From the NCBI RefSeq assembly GCF_012910885.1, contig NZ_WTVM01000003.1, forward strand, positions 1-64,000: a stretch of DNA of 64,000 nt, written 5' to 3'. This DNA comes from Azoarcus taiwanensis (lineage in GTDB: Bacteria; Pseudomonadota; Gammaproteobacteria; Burkholderiales; Rhodocyclaceae). The notes beneath the pieces were generated by a model. The model saw nothing but the letters and a program-made list of their open reading frames with translations, was not told the origin of the DNA and did no database searches. Positions 26,992-35,956 of the stretch are shown piece by piece (the stretch's first letter is position 1; every line of letters starts with the position of its first letter). A program made the position numbers and the translations under genes.

Positions 26992-27668
26992 CGACGCTGG
27001 CCCATGATCGCAGCCTGCACGCGATTCTCGCGGCGAACATCGCCACCATTGCCGCCGCTCTGCTCTTCGGCTGGGGGCTGGGCCAGCTGTTGTGGCCCTA
27101 CTGGATCCAGAGCGTGATCATCGGCTTCTACGCCCGCCGCCGAATGCTCATGCTGCAGGACTTCTGCACCGAGGGCTTCAAGGTGAATAACCGGCCAGTC
27201 GCCCCGACACCCGAAACCCGCAAACAGACCGCGAACTTTTTCGCGCTGCACTACGGCATCTTCCACCTCTTCTATCTGTTCTTCCTGTCGGCCTTCGCTG
27301 CGGGCTCGGACGCCAGCGGTAATCTGGCGGTCACCAATACGAGCACCGGCGAGGTCAGCATGCTGCACATCGGACAGACAGACGGCCTGGATCTGCTCAT
27401 CTACCTCGCGCTAGGCATCGGCTTCTGGCTCAGCCATCGCGCCTCTCACCGCGAGCACGTGCAGGCGGATCTCGCGCGCAAGCCCAACATCGGCTCGTTG
27501 ATGTTCCTGCCGTATCTGCGCATCATCCCGATGCATCTGACGATCATCTTCGGCGCCGTACTGGGGGGCGGGCTGGCACTGGTCTTTTTCGCTGCCCTCA
27601 AGACCGCTGCCGACATCGCCATGCACCGCGTCGAGCATCGTTGGCTGCAGGCCGTCAAGGCGCTGTAG
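26988..27668 (+). CDS. DUF6498-like integral membrane protein
   Basis: A 226-residue protein with about five to six membrane segments (about residues 12-40, 72-98, 128-146, 168-205). The opening ANIATIAAALLFGWG followed by YWIQSVIIGFYARRRML fits a family labelled DUF6498, of unknown function. The ATG at 26988 is chosen because GGAG lies 7 bases upstream; an ATG two codons earlier has the wrong spacing. A charged His-rich loop (RASHREH) lies in the middle. It follows a kinase remnant and precedes a MOSC gene. Confidence 0.7.
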   Translation: MTTLAHDRSLHAILAANIATIAAALLFGWGLGQLLWPYWIQSVIIGFYARRRMLMLQDFCTEGFKVNNRPVAPTPETRKQTANFFALHYGIFHLFYLFFLSAFAAGSDASGNLAVTNTSTGEVSMLHIGQTDGLDLLIYLALGIGFWLSHRASHREHVQADLARKPNIGSLMFLPYLRIIPMHLTIIFGAVLGGGLALVFFAALKTAADIAMHRVEHRWLQAVKAL

Positions 27669-27716
27669 GTTCGCAACACCACGTCGGCCAAGTTTGCACT
27701 TACTCTGGATCAGGCA

Positions 27717-28397
27717 ATGACCTCCCTCACCGCGTTCGCTCCAACTCCTCTCGACCAGGTATTCATCGGAAAGCTGACGCCTTTGCCGCCCGAGGGGCAG
27801 ATGAGCGGCATTTTCAAGGAGGCGGTGCAAGTGCCGGTGACCGTATCGGCGTCAGGCCTCGCCGGCGACCAGCAGGGCGATCTGCGTCACCATGGCGGTC
27901 CCGACAAGGCAGTGCATCACTATCCGGCGGAGCACTACGGCACGCTTCGTGCGAAGTGGCCGGCAATCGAGGGACTCGCTATCCCCGGTGTGCTCGGCGA
28001 GAACATCAGCACCCGAGGTCTGACCGAGATCGACATTTGCATTGGTGACACCCTGCGGGCAGGCACTGCCGTGCTACAGGTCAGCCAGCCACGCCAACCC
28101 TGCTGGAAGATCAACCACCGCCTGGACATCGCCCGTGCCGCTGCCTTTGTCTTCGAGCAGGGCATCACAGGGTGGTATTACCGTGTGCTCGAGCCCGGCG
28201 CGATCGGACCCGGAGACACGCTGGAACTGCTCGAGCGACCGTCACCGTGGCTGACGCTCGCCCACTACTGGCGTAGCGTGACCACGCACCGACCCGATCC
28301 CGCAGTGCTCGTCGCGATCGCCGCCGCTCCGGGGCTGGCCGCTGACAAGGCCGCCCGTCACGCCGAGCGTGCCCGCTGGCTGCGAGAGAACGGATAG
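27717..28397 (+). CDS. MOSC domain protein (YiiM-like)
   Basis: A 226-residue protein. The MOSC domain covers about residues 30-165, with GDLRHHGGPDKAVHHYP, GENISTRGL and the conserved Cys in QPRQPCWKINHR. The C-terminus fits the 3-alpha domain that follows MOSC in YiiM. MOSC proteins handle sulfur or molybdenum-cofactor-dependent chemistry, and YiiM is reported to reduce N-hydroxylated compounds. It has a stand-alone position, 48 bases after the membrane protein and convergent with priA, only 1 base apart. Confidence 0.87.
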   Translation: MTSLTAFAPTPLDQVFIGKLTPLPPEGQMSGIFKEAVQVPVTVSASGLAGDQQGDLRHHGGPDKAVHHYPAEHYGTLRAKWPAIEGLAIPGVLGENISTRGLTEIDICIGDTLRAGTAVLQVSQPRQPCWKINHRLDIARAAAFVFEQGITGWYYRVLEPGAIGPGDTLELLERPSPWLTLAHYWRSVTTHRPDPAVLVAIAAAPGLAADKAARHAERARWLRENG

Positions 28398-28398
28398 G

Positions 28399-30639
28399 TC
28401 AAACCTCCAGCGGGTCGACGTCCACCTGCCAGCGCAGCTCTCGCGGTATCCGCTGAGCACGCAGCAACTCGACCCATTCGGTGACGAAACGCTGGAGTGG
28501 CGCGCGCGCATCCGCTTCCACGAGCAGCTGTGCGCGCTCGCGCCGCGCCAGACGGGTCATTCGCATCGGCACCGGGTCAAAGACCCTGAGCGTGTCGGGC
28601 GGATGTGCTTGGGCGAGGCGTTGTGCATGACGCAGAAAGTCCAGCGCGTCGTCCAACCGAGGCGCATCGGCACGCAGCATGACCTGAAACGAGAAGGGTG
28701 GAAAGCCGGCTTCCTCGCGTGCATCGAGCTCGCTCGACGCGAAACGGTCGAAGTCGTGTCCGACCAGGCAGCGATACAGCGGATGCTCCGGATACTCCGT
28801 CTGAATCAGGACCTCACCGGGCAGGTGCGCGCGTCCAGCGCGACCGCCGACCTGCATCAGCTGCTGGAACAAGCGCTCCGGGGCGCGGAAATCCGCGGCG
28901 TGCAAGGAGGCGTCGGCCCCGATCACACCCACCAGCGTGAGTTGCGGAAAATCGTGCCCCTTGGCCATCATCTGCGTGCCAACCAGGATGTCTGCCTCGC
29001 CCGCAGCAATCCTTGCCAGCAAGGACTCCCACTGGCGTCGTGTGCGGGCGGAGTCTCGGTCGATGCGCAACACTCGGGCTTCCGGGAAGAGCTCGGCCAG
29101 GCGCGCCTCGATGCGCTGGGTGCCGCGGCCGAAAGGCTGGATGTCCTGGTTTCCACAACTCGGGCAGGCATGTGGGATCGCGGCATCACAGCCGCAATGA
29201 TGACAACGCAGGCGACGGTCGGCGAGATGAACCACGAGGTTGGCCGAGCAATGCGGGCAATGGCTGATCCAGCCGCAGGAAGGACAGGAGAGTACAGGCG
29301 CGTAACCCCGTCTGTTGAGAAAGACCAGGCTTTGCTCGCCGCGAGTCAGTCGATCGCCCAGCGCAGCAAGGAGCGCAGGACTCAGTCCCTCGTCCAGTCG
29401 CAGCCGGCGGGTATCGATGCAGCGCACCCGGGGCAGGGCTTCGGCGCGCGCCCGCAAGCGAAGCTGCAAGGCACGATAGCGCCCCTGTCGCGCATGCTGC
29501 CAACTCTCGAGAGAGGGCGTGGCCGAGCCCAGCACGACCGGCACCTGGCGCTGCCTCGCGCGCCACACAGCGACGTCTCGTGCCGAATAGCGCACGCCCT
29601 CCTGCTGCTTGTAGGAGGCGTCATGCTCCTCGTCCACGAGAATCAGGCCCAGACGGGGAAGCGGTGTGAATACCGATAGGCGAGTGCCAAGCACGATGTC
29701 TGCACGTCCTTCGAGCGCGTGCATGAAGCCGCGCGAGCGTGCGCCCTCTGCCTGCGCCGAATGCAGACTGACCACCGACGCCGCCGGGAAGCGCCCGGCG
29801 ACGCGGGACTCCAGTTGGGGCGTGAGCGCTATCTCGGGCACCAGCATGAGCACTTGCTCGCCGCGGGCAAGCGCCGCGGTGGCAAGCTGCAGATAGACCT
29901 CGGTCTTGCCACTCCCGGTGACTCCCTGCAACAGCCAACAGGCGAAGCCCTCGTCGCTTTCAGCGATCGCCTCGACCGCGGCGCGCTGTTCCACGGTGAG
30001 GGGCGGCGCAGAGCGCGAAGCACCGGCGTCGGCACGCTCCGGCGCCGGGACGACGCCGAGCCAGCCCCTGCGCAGGGTCTCGGCAAAAGCCTGGCCATCG
30101 GGTAGCTCACGCACCTGACTGCGCCGCTGCACGCCCGCTTCACGGAGTTGGATCAGCAGGCGAAGGCTGCGACTGTCCCGACGGCGATCGGCGAGCGCCG
30201 CTTCACCCTGCTCGGTGAGGTCGATGAACGGGTCCTCATCCTCAGCGGCCACCGCGTCAGCCCGGCGGAGCCCCGGCGGCAGCGCGAGCGCGATCACCTC
30301 GCCAATCGGCGCATGGTAGTAACGGGAGACGAAGGCCACGAGCTCGAGCCAGTCATCCGGCAAGGCCGCAACTTCACGCTGGACCTGGATCACCGGCTTC
30401 AGACGGCCGGCAGCTACGTCACTCGTCTCGGGCAGGGCGACGACGACGCCGGTCTTCTCGCCCCGACCGAAAGGCACCCGGACGCAACGACCGATATCGC
30501 CAGGACCAGCATCATCGCAAAGATAGTCGAACAGACGCGGCAAGGGTACCGGCAAAGCGACACGAAGTAGCCGATGTTGTGAATCGATCGAGGCCGCAGG
30601 CAATGTCGTTGTCACAAATAAACGCCAGATTTCATGCAC
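28399..30639 (-). CDS. priA: Primosomal protein N' (PriA replication-restart helicase)
   Basis: A superfamily 2 helicase of 746 residues from the first GTG. A second GTG at 30615 is equally possible because the family homology starts at LLRVALPVPLPRLFDYL; neither has a clear ribosome site. Walker A VTGSGKTEVYLQ, the DEEHD box and eight zinc-binding cysteines in four CxxC pairs (LSCPSC, HCPHC, CHHC, CPSC) are all present. PriA reloads the replisome at stalled forks. The 435-base region upstream carries DnaA boxes and an IHF site. Confidence 0.95.
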   Translation of the reverse strand: MHEIWRLFVTTTLPAASIDSQHRLLRVALPVPLPRLFDYLCDDAGPGDIGRCVRVPFGRGEKTGVVVALPETSDVAAGRLKPVIQVQREVAALPDDWLELVAFVSRYYHAPIGEVIALALPPGLRRADAVAAEDEDPFIDLTEQGEAALADRRRDSRSLRLLIQLREAGVQRRSQVRELPDGQAFAETLRRGWLGVVPAPERADAGASRSAPPLTVEQRAAVEAIAESDEGFACWLLQGVTGSGKTEVYLQLATAALARGEQVLMLVPEIALTPQLESRVAGRFPAASVVSLHSAQAEGARSRGFMHALEGRADIVLGTRLSVFTPLPRLGLILVDEEHDASYKQQEGVRYSARDVAVWRARQRQVPVVLGSATPSLESWQHARQGRYRALQLRLRARAEALPRVRCIDTRRLRLDEGLSPALLAALGDRLTRGEQSLVFLNRRGYAPVLSCPSCGWISHCPHCSANLVVHLADRRLRCHHCGCDAAIPHACPSCGNQDIQPFGRGTQRIEARLAELFPEARVLRIDRDSARTRRQWESLLARIAAGEADILVGTQMMAKGHDFPQLTLVGVIGADASLHAADFRAPERLFQQLMQVGGRAGRAHLPGEVLIQTEYPEHPLYRCLVGHDFDRFASSELDAREEAGFPPFSFQVMLRADAPRLDDALDFLRHAQRLAQAHPPDTLRVFDPVPMRMTRLARRERAQLLVEADARAPLQRFVTEWVELLRAQRIPRELRWQVDVDPLEV

Positions 30640-30772
30640 TTGACGATAGCGCCGCTCGGACCGGAAAAACCATGGCTACGACAAATGACGTCAAATCATG
30701 GAGTTGCGGGCACTTTCTCAGCGCAAACCGCAATTGCGCTGCTAAATGACTGCCCCTGAAGAGCTTGTGGCC

Positions 30773-30781
30773 TTTTCCACA
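30773..30781 (+). promoter_or_regulatory. Near-consensus DnaA box
   Basis: TTTTCCACA differs from TTATCCACA at one position. It lies 5 bases before the consensus box at 30787-30795 and in the opposite orientation. Confidence 0.5.
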
Positions 30782-30786
30782 GAACC

Positions 30787-30795
30787 TGTGGATAA
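30787..30795 (-). promoter_or_regulatory. Consensus DnaA box
   Basis: TGTGGATAA is the exact complement of TTATCCACA, the strongest DnaA box. Confidence 0.75.
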
Positions 30796-30891
30796 GTGTG
30801 TGGAAACCATGCTGAAAACCGACCCAAAGCGCCGTCAGACAAGCATTTTTGTCACTTTGCCTTAACAATGAGCAACGTAAACAACGTTATT

Positions 30892-30904
30892 AATCAATGC
30901 CTTG
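30892..30904 (+). promoter_or_regulatory. Consensus IHF binding site
   Basis: AATCAATGCCTTG fits WATCAANNNNTTR at every position. It lies between the DnaA boxes at 30787 and 30963, next to an AT-rich run. Confidence 0.6.
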
Positions 30905-30962
30905 GAAAATCCGTGCTGCGGCGCAGCGATTCTTGGCCAGAAACCACGATGGAACGTCGGGA

Positions 30963-30971
30963 TGTGTATAA
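30963..30971 (-). promoter_or_regulatory. Consensus DnaA box
   Basis: TGTGTATAA is the complement of TTATACACA, which fits TTATNCACA exactly. Confidence 0.65.
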
Positions 30972-31074
30972 GTCAAGCCCCTTCGCACATTTTTTTGCCT
31001 TGACATATGACGCCACGATGGGTGCGAAAACGGGATTCTTCCCACCCATCGCAACAGTCTTCCGGCTCGTGCGG

Positions 31075-32145
31075 TCAGGCTCCGGCGCGCAGGGCCCGAC
31101 TGTGTTCATGGACCGTGTCGACCAGCACCGAGACCGACTCCGGCGGCGTGAACTGGGAAATGCCGTGCCCCAGATTGAAGACATGGCCCGGATGGTTACC
31201 GAAGGAATCGAGCACCTTGCGTGCCTCGGCAGCGACCACCTCGGGCGGAGCAAACAGCACATTGGGGTCGAGGTTGCCCTGCAGCGCAACCCGCTCACCT
31301 ACCAGCGCACGCGCGCGGCCGATGTCCATGGTCCAGTCCAGTCCGACCGCGTCGGCACCGATGTCGGCGATGCGCTCGAGCCACAGACCGCCACCCTTGG
31401 TGAACACGATACTCGGTACTCGCCGTCCGTCGTTTTCGCGAATGAGACCGTCAACCACGCGTTTCAGATAAGGCAGAGAGAAGGTGTGATATGCCTCTTC
31501 CGAGAGGACGCCACCCCAGGAGTCGAACACCATCGCGGCCTGGGCGCCTGATTGGATCTGGGCGTTGAGGTAAGCGGTCACCGCATCGGCGGTCACCGTC
31601 AGGATGTGGTGCATGAGGTCCGGCCGGCTGTAGGCGAGACTCTTGACCTTGCGGTAGTCGGACGACGAACCGCCCTCGACCATGTAGCAGGCGAGCGTCC
31701 ACGGGCTGCCCGAAAAGCCGATCAGGGGTACGCTGCCGTCGAGCGCGCGGCGAATTTCGGACACCGCATCCATGACGTATTGAAGTTCGGCGTGCGGGTC
31801 CGGTGCGGTGAGATTGCGGATTTCCCACTCGTCCTTGAGCGGACGCTCGAAGCGCGGTCCCTCACCTTCGGCGAAGTACAGACCGAGACCCATTGCATCC
31901 GGCACCGTGAGGATGTCCGAGAACAGGATTGCGGCATCGAGATCGTAGCGCGCGAGCGGCTGCAGCGTGACCTCGCAGGCCAGGTCCTTGTTCTTGCACA
32001 GGTCGAGAAAGCTGCCGGCGCGGCGGCGCGTCTCGCAGTACTCGGGCAGATATCGGCCTGCCTGGCGCATCAGCCAGATCGGTGTATGTTCTGTAGGTTC
32101 ACGCAGCAATGCGCGCAGAAAGGTGTCGTTGACGAGACGGCTCAC
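31075..32145 (-). CDS. hemE: Uroporphyrinogen decarboxylase
   Basis: A 356-residue enzyme of normal length. It starts with the family block [14 protein letters not shown] and shows [29 protein letters not shown] and [13 protein letters not shown]. It converts uroporphyrinogen III to coproporphyrinogen III in cytoplasmic haem synthesis. The GTG at 32145 is chosen because GAGGAAG lies 6 bases upstream and it matches the usual N-terminus; a longer frame to 32244 adds a tail with no similarity. It is flanked by priA and trkH, all on the minus strand. Confidence 0.95.
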   Translation of the reverse strand: MSRLVNDTFLRALLREPTEHTPIWLMRQAGRYLPEYCETRRRAGSFLDLCKNKDLACEVTLQPLARYDLDAAILFSDILTVPDAMGLGLYFAEGEGPRFERPLKDEWEIRNLTAPDPHAELQYVMDAVSEIRRALDGSVPLIGFSGSPWTLACYMVEGGSSSDYRKVKSLAYSRPDLMHHILTVTADAVTAYLNAQIQSGAQAAMVFDSWGGVLSEEAYHTFSLPYLKRVVDGLIRENDGRRVPSIVFTKGGGLWLERIADIGADAVGLDWTMDIGRARALVGERVALQGNLDPNVLFAPPEVVAAEARKVLDSFGNHPGHVFNLGHGISQFTPPESVSVLVDTVHEHSRALRAGA

Positions 32146-32244
32146 GGAAGACTTCCTCGGTTTCTTTTGGCTAACTTGCCGATTATCCCGGTTTTCCGTG
32201 CTGCTGCCGACCCTCTGGATCAAGGCGGCGCAGATTCCCTGCAA

Positions 32245-33702
32245 TCAGCGACGCCAGAAGACCGGCGTAAGCACGACGAGCAGGGTGAAGATTTCGAGGC
32301 GGCCGAGAATCATCGTGAACGACAGCGTCCAGATCTGGAACTCGTTTAGCCCGGCGTAGTTGGACGCCGGCCCCACCGCACCGAGGCCGGGACCTGTGTT
32401 GTTGATGCACGCTACGACCGCCGAGAACGCGGTCACGATGTCGAGCCCGGACAGCGACAACACCAAAGTCAGGCTGACGATGGACACCATGTACATGAAA
32501 CCGAAGCCGAGCACGGCGTGCAGAATATCGTCCGAGACTCGCTGGTTACCGAGTCTCACCGGATGAACCGCGTTGGGGTGGAGCGAGCGCACGATTTCCC
32601 GGAAAACCTGCTTGTACAGAATCATCGCACGCATCATCTTGATGCCACCGCCGGTGGATCCGGAACAGGCAATGAAGCTGCCGAGAAACAGTATCCACAA
32701 CTGGGCAAACATCGGCCACAGCGTGTAATCGTAAGTTGACAGCCCGAGCGAGGTCGAGATGGAAACGACATGAAACGAAACATAGCGCAAGGTCATGGCC
32801 AGGTCACTGTGCGCCTGATACTGGGTCAGGTAGGCAGTAAGCAGAAGCACGCTGACGCCAAGCACCCCCAGGAAGATCGGAATCTCCGGGTCGCGCATGT
32901 AGGGTCGCGGACTTCGCCGTACCAACGCGAGATAGTGGGTCGCATAGTTCATCGCCGCAAGCAGTGCGAAGAAAATCACGACCATCTCGACCTGGATGTT
33001 GTTGAAGTGGCCAAGCGAAGCTTCCTTGCTCGAGAAGCCACCGAGACCCGCCACGGTAAACGCATGGATCAAAGCGTCCCAGCCAGACAGCCCGGCCAGC
33101 CACAGGCAGACACCGCAGGCCACGGTGAGCAGGATGTAGGTAATCCACAGGCCCTTCGCCGTCTCAGTGATCCGCGGCGTGAGACTCGACTCCTTCATCG
33201 GCGTCGGCACCTCGGCCTTGAACAGCTGGCGCCCACCGATGCCGAGCAGCGGCAGGATCGCCACCACCAGCACGATGACCCCCATGCCGCCGATCCAGTG
33301 CATGAAGGTGCGCCATACGTTGATCGACACCGGCAGGTCGTCAAGGCCGCTCAGCACGGTCGCGCCAGTGGCGGTCAGACCTGACACGGCCTCGAAATAC
33401 GCGTAGGTGAAGGTGAGATCGGGGATGAAGCTCAACAGCGGAATCGCGCCGAATAGCGGCAGCATTATCCAGCTCGCGGCGACCAGCAGAAAACCGTCCG
33501 GCACACGCAGATCGCGCCGTTTTCCCCGGGTGAGCAACCACAGCGACAAGCCACTGCCGAAAGTCACCAGCAAGGCAGTATCGAACGCGATGTGCGCGCC
33601 ATCCCCGAGATAGTAGGAGATCGCGATCGGAAAACCCATGAGCAGGCCGAAGATCATGATGATCAGGCCCATGGCATTGAGAACCGGGTAGTAGCTGCGC
33701 AT
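32245..33702 (-). CDS. trkH: Trk potassium uptake channel TrkH
   Basis: A 485-residue K+ channel subunit with repeated membrane-pore-membrane units. The pore segments are visible as VSGLTATGATVL, FTVAGLGGFSSKE, SISTSLGLSTYD and CINNTGPGLGAVGP. The cytoplasmic gating loop GSTGGGIKMMRA is intact. TrkH moves K+ across the inner membrane under control of the TrkA ring encoded 39 bases upstream on the same strand, so the two form one operon. The hemE start lies 100 bases further on. Confidence 0.95.
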   Translation of the reverse strand: MRSYYPVLNAMGLIIMIFGLLMGFPIAISYYLGDGAHIAFDTALLVTFGSGLSLWLLTRGKRRDLRVPDGFLLVAASWIMLPLFGAIPLLSFIPDLTFTYAYFEAVSGLTATGATVLSGLDDLPVSINVWRTFMHWIGGMGVIVLVVAILPLLGIGGRQLFKAEVPTPMKESSLTPRITETAKGLWITYILLTVACGVCLWLAGLSGWDALIHAFTVAGLGGFSSKEASLGHFNNIQVEMVVIFFALLAAMNYATHYLALVRRSPRPYMRDPEIPIFLGVLGVSVLLLTAYLTQYQAHSDLAMTLRYVSFHVVSISTSLGLSTYDYTLWPMFAQLWILFLGSFIACSGSTGGGIKMMRAMILYKQVFREIVRSLHPNAVHPVRLGNQRVSDDILHAVLGFGFMYMVSIVSLTLVLSLSGLDIVTAFSAVVACINNTGPGLGAVGPASNYAGLNEFQIWTLSFTMILGRLEIFTLLVVLTPVFWRR

Positions 33703-33741
33703 GCGGTCGCTATCCGTTCAGGGCGTCGCAGTGGCTCCCGC

Positions 33742-35145
33742 TCACAGGAAGGTGAACCCGACCTGGAACAGCTTCTCGACCTGACGGACAAGACGCTTGT
33801 GGGTGCAGAAGACGATCACGTGGTCCTCGGATTGGATCACCGTGTCATGGTGGGCCATGATGACCTGATGCCGGGCGATGCTGCCGTCCTCGCGTCGTAT
33901 CTGACGCACGATGGCGCCGATCGTCGCGCCCTTGGGCAGGGCGATGTGTTCGATCGCCTTTCCGACCACCTTGGATTCCTTCTCGCTGCCGTGCGCGACG
34001 ATCTCGAGCGCCTCCGCAGCACCGCGCCGCAGGCTGTGTACCGCCACCACGTCGCCCCTGCGCACGTGTGCGAGCAGCGTACCGATCGAGATCTGTGCCG
34101 GCGACACCGCGATGTCGATCGGTCCGCCCTGCACGAGGTCGACATAGGACTTGCGGTTGATCAACGCCAGTGTGCGCCGCGCGCCCATGCGCTTGGCAAG
34201 CGAGGCCGACATGATGTTGTCTTCCTCGTTGTTGGTCAGCGCCACGAAAAGATCGGTCTCGTCGATGCCCTCGTTCTCGAGAAGTTTTTCGTCAGTCGAA
34301 TCGCCCTTCAGCACCAGTGCCCGGTTCAGGTGGGTGGCGAGAAACTCGGTGCGTTGCGGCTGCAGTTCGACGAGCTTGACGTTGTGGTCGTGCTCGATGG
34401 AGCGTGCAAGACGAAAGCCGATGTTGCCGCCGCCCGCGATGATGATGCGCCGCATCGGACGATCGATGCGCCGCATCTCACGCATGACTTGCCGGATATG
34501 CACCGTCGCGGCAAGACAGAAAACCTCGTCGCCGGCAAGGATCGTGGTGTCGCCCTCGGGGATGATGGCTTCGCCGTTGCGGTAGATCGCTGCGATACGC
34601 ACTTCCACGTTGGGCAGGTGATAGCGGATGGCCTTGAGCGGATGACCGACCAGCGGCCCGCCCTCGAAGGCGCGTACGCCGATGAGACTGAGCACACCGT
34701 CGGCAAAATCCAGCACCTGCAGTGCCTCCGGGAAGGAGATCAGGCGCTGAATGTGATCGGTGACGATCTGCTCCGGGCAGATCGAGAAATCCACCGCGAA
34801 GTTGTCCGCGTTGAGCAGCTCGGGGTAATCGACGAAATCGCCGGAGCGCAGGCGCGCGATACGGGTCGGGAGGTTGAAGAGGGTTTTGGCGACCTTGCAG
34901 GCGCACAGATTGGTCTGATCCGACTGGGTTACCGCGATCAGGAGATCGGCATCCTCGGCGCCGGCGTCCTGCAGCACATAGGGCGACGCAGCGTTGCCGC
35001 ACACGGTGCGGACCTCGAGCCTGTCACGCAGCAGTTCGAGATACTCGGCGCTGGTATCGACCAGGGTGATGTCGTTCGCCTCGGAGGCGAGGCTTTCAGC
35101 GACCGAGGCGCCGACCTGGCCGGCGCCCAGAATGATGATCTTCAC
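33742..35145 (-). CDS. trkA: Trk system potassium transporter regulatory subunit TrkA
   Basis: A 467-residue cytoplasmic protein with two RCK units in tandem. The first NAD-binding fold starts with IIILGAGQVGASVAE and has Asp at the expected ribose site (LVDTS). The second starts with IIIAGGGNIGFRLAR. Each is followed by a TrkA-C domain. It binds nucleotides and gates TrkH. The ATG is in a fair context. The next upstream gene ends 108 bases away, so trkA may have its own promoter. Confidence 0.95.
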   Translation of the reverse strand: MKIIILGAGQVGASVAESLASEANDITLVDTSAEYLELLRDRLEVRTVCGNAASPYVLQDAGAEDADLLIAVTQSDQTNLCACKVAKTLFNLPTRIARLRSGDFVDYPELLNADNFAVDFSICPEQIVTDHIQRLISFPEALQVLDFADGVLSLIGVRAFEGGPLVGHPLKAIRYHLPNVEVRIAAIYRNGEAIIPEGDTTILAGDEVFCLAATVHIRQVMREMRRIDRPMRRIIIAGGGNIGFRLARSIEHDHNVKLVELQPQRTEFLATHLNRALVLKGDSTDEKLLENEGIDETDLFVALTNNEEDNIMSASLAKRMGARRTLALINRKSYVDLVQGGPIDIAVSPAQISIGTLLAHVRRGDVVAVHSLRRGAAEALEIVAHGSEKESKVVGKAIEHIALPKGATIGAIVRQIRREDGSIARHQVIMAHHDTVIQSEDHVIVFCTHKRLVRQVEKLFQVGFTFL

Positions 35146-35253
35146 GGTCTCGCCTTCACGGAAGCCGAAAAGTCGTCATTGTACGCGCGACAAACCAGCC
35201 CGGCGCAATTGTTTGCTGCGACGCAGCACACCATTGCGGCCAGGCTGGCCGGC

Positions 35254-35952
35254 TCATCGGTCTCCGCGCCGCAACAGTCCGCCGACGAAGGCGTCAATGT
35301 GGAAGCGGGCATGCGACGACTGATATCGCCACTGCGGCGCCACAGGGCAGGCCGCCCGCGCGACGCAAACCCTGGTCCGGCAGGCGCTGTGCTCGTGTGA
35401 CAGCAGATGGTCCGCACAGGCGTGATGGTCAAAACCCGCCGGTGTGGTGGCGCCAACAGGACAGGCGGCAAGACACGGTTGACCCACGCACTCGTCACAC
35501 GGCGCGGAGGTGACGACTGAAACTGTCGCCTCGCCGACAGGCTCGGGAAGCAGCAACGCGAAGCGAAAGGCCTGCCACAGACCAAACTCGGCATCGATGA
35601 GGATGCCGAGCGGCGAAGAATGCAGCGCGCGGGCACGCATCGCCCAGCGCTGGAAGGGGTGAAACGGTGGACCCTCGAACGGGTAGAGTGCGCGACCGCC
35701 CGCACGGGCCGCGAGGCTGTCGCCGATACGACCACTCCAGCGGTCCAGCGGATCGGGCTGACCGTCGAGATACTCGGGGGACGCGGTGAACCTGCTCCAG
35801 TGCGAGGAGCCGACATGGCCGATCAGGACCAGCGAAGCTGCCGGCATGTCCTCGGCGATCGCCGGAAGCGCCTCGTCTTCGTCCGGCGAAAAGTGCCCCA
35901 GGGGCAGGAGACCGTGATCGTCGAGCGCTGCGACGAGTTCGGCCGGAGTCAT
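35254..35952 (-). CDS. QueG-like iron-sulfur protein
   Basis: A 232-residue protein. A typical 4Fe-4S motif, CDECVGQPCLAACP, lies near residues 154-167, and a second Cys-rich stretch (CRTRVCVARAACP) follows near residue 195. The layout recalls the C-terminal ferredoxin part of epoxyqueuosine reductase QueG, but the protein is much shorter and lacks most of the cobalamin domain, so it is not a true QueG. The ATG at 35952 lies two bases after the ntrX stop codon. Its role is unknown; electron transfer is likely. Confidence 0.7.
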   Translation of the reverse strand: MTPAELVAALDDHGLLPLGHFSPDEDEALPAIAEDMPAASLVLIGHVGSSHWSRFTASPEYLDGQPDPLDRWSGRIGDSLAARAGGRALYPFEGPPFHPFQRWAMRARALHSSPLGILIDAEFGLWQAFRFALLLPEPVGEATVSVVTSAPCDECVGQPCLAACPVGATTPAGFDHHACADHLLSHEHSACRTRVCVARAACPVAPQWRYQSSHARFHIDAFVGGLLRRGDR

Positions 35953-35956
35953 GCGC

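Larger units (their letters stand above)
30640..31074. other. priA-hemE intergenic region, AT-rich with replication-protein sites
   Basis: A 435-base stretch with no credible gene. It holds two consensus DnaA boxes, one near-consensus box and a consensus IHF site (listed separately), and an AT-rich run at about 30840-30900. The promoter of priA should lie here, as priA starts at its left edge. It is the most AT-rich gap in this part of the window. It could be a DnaA-titrating locus, an origin or only a regulated promoter. Confidence 0.6.
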
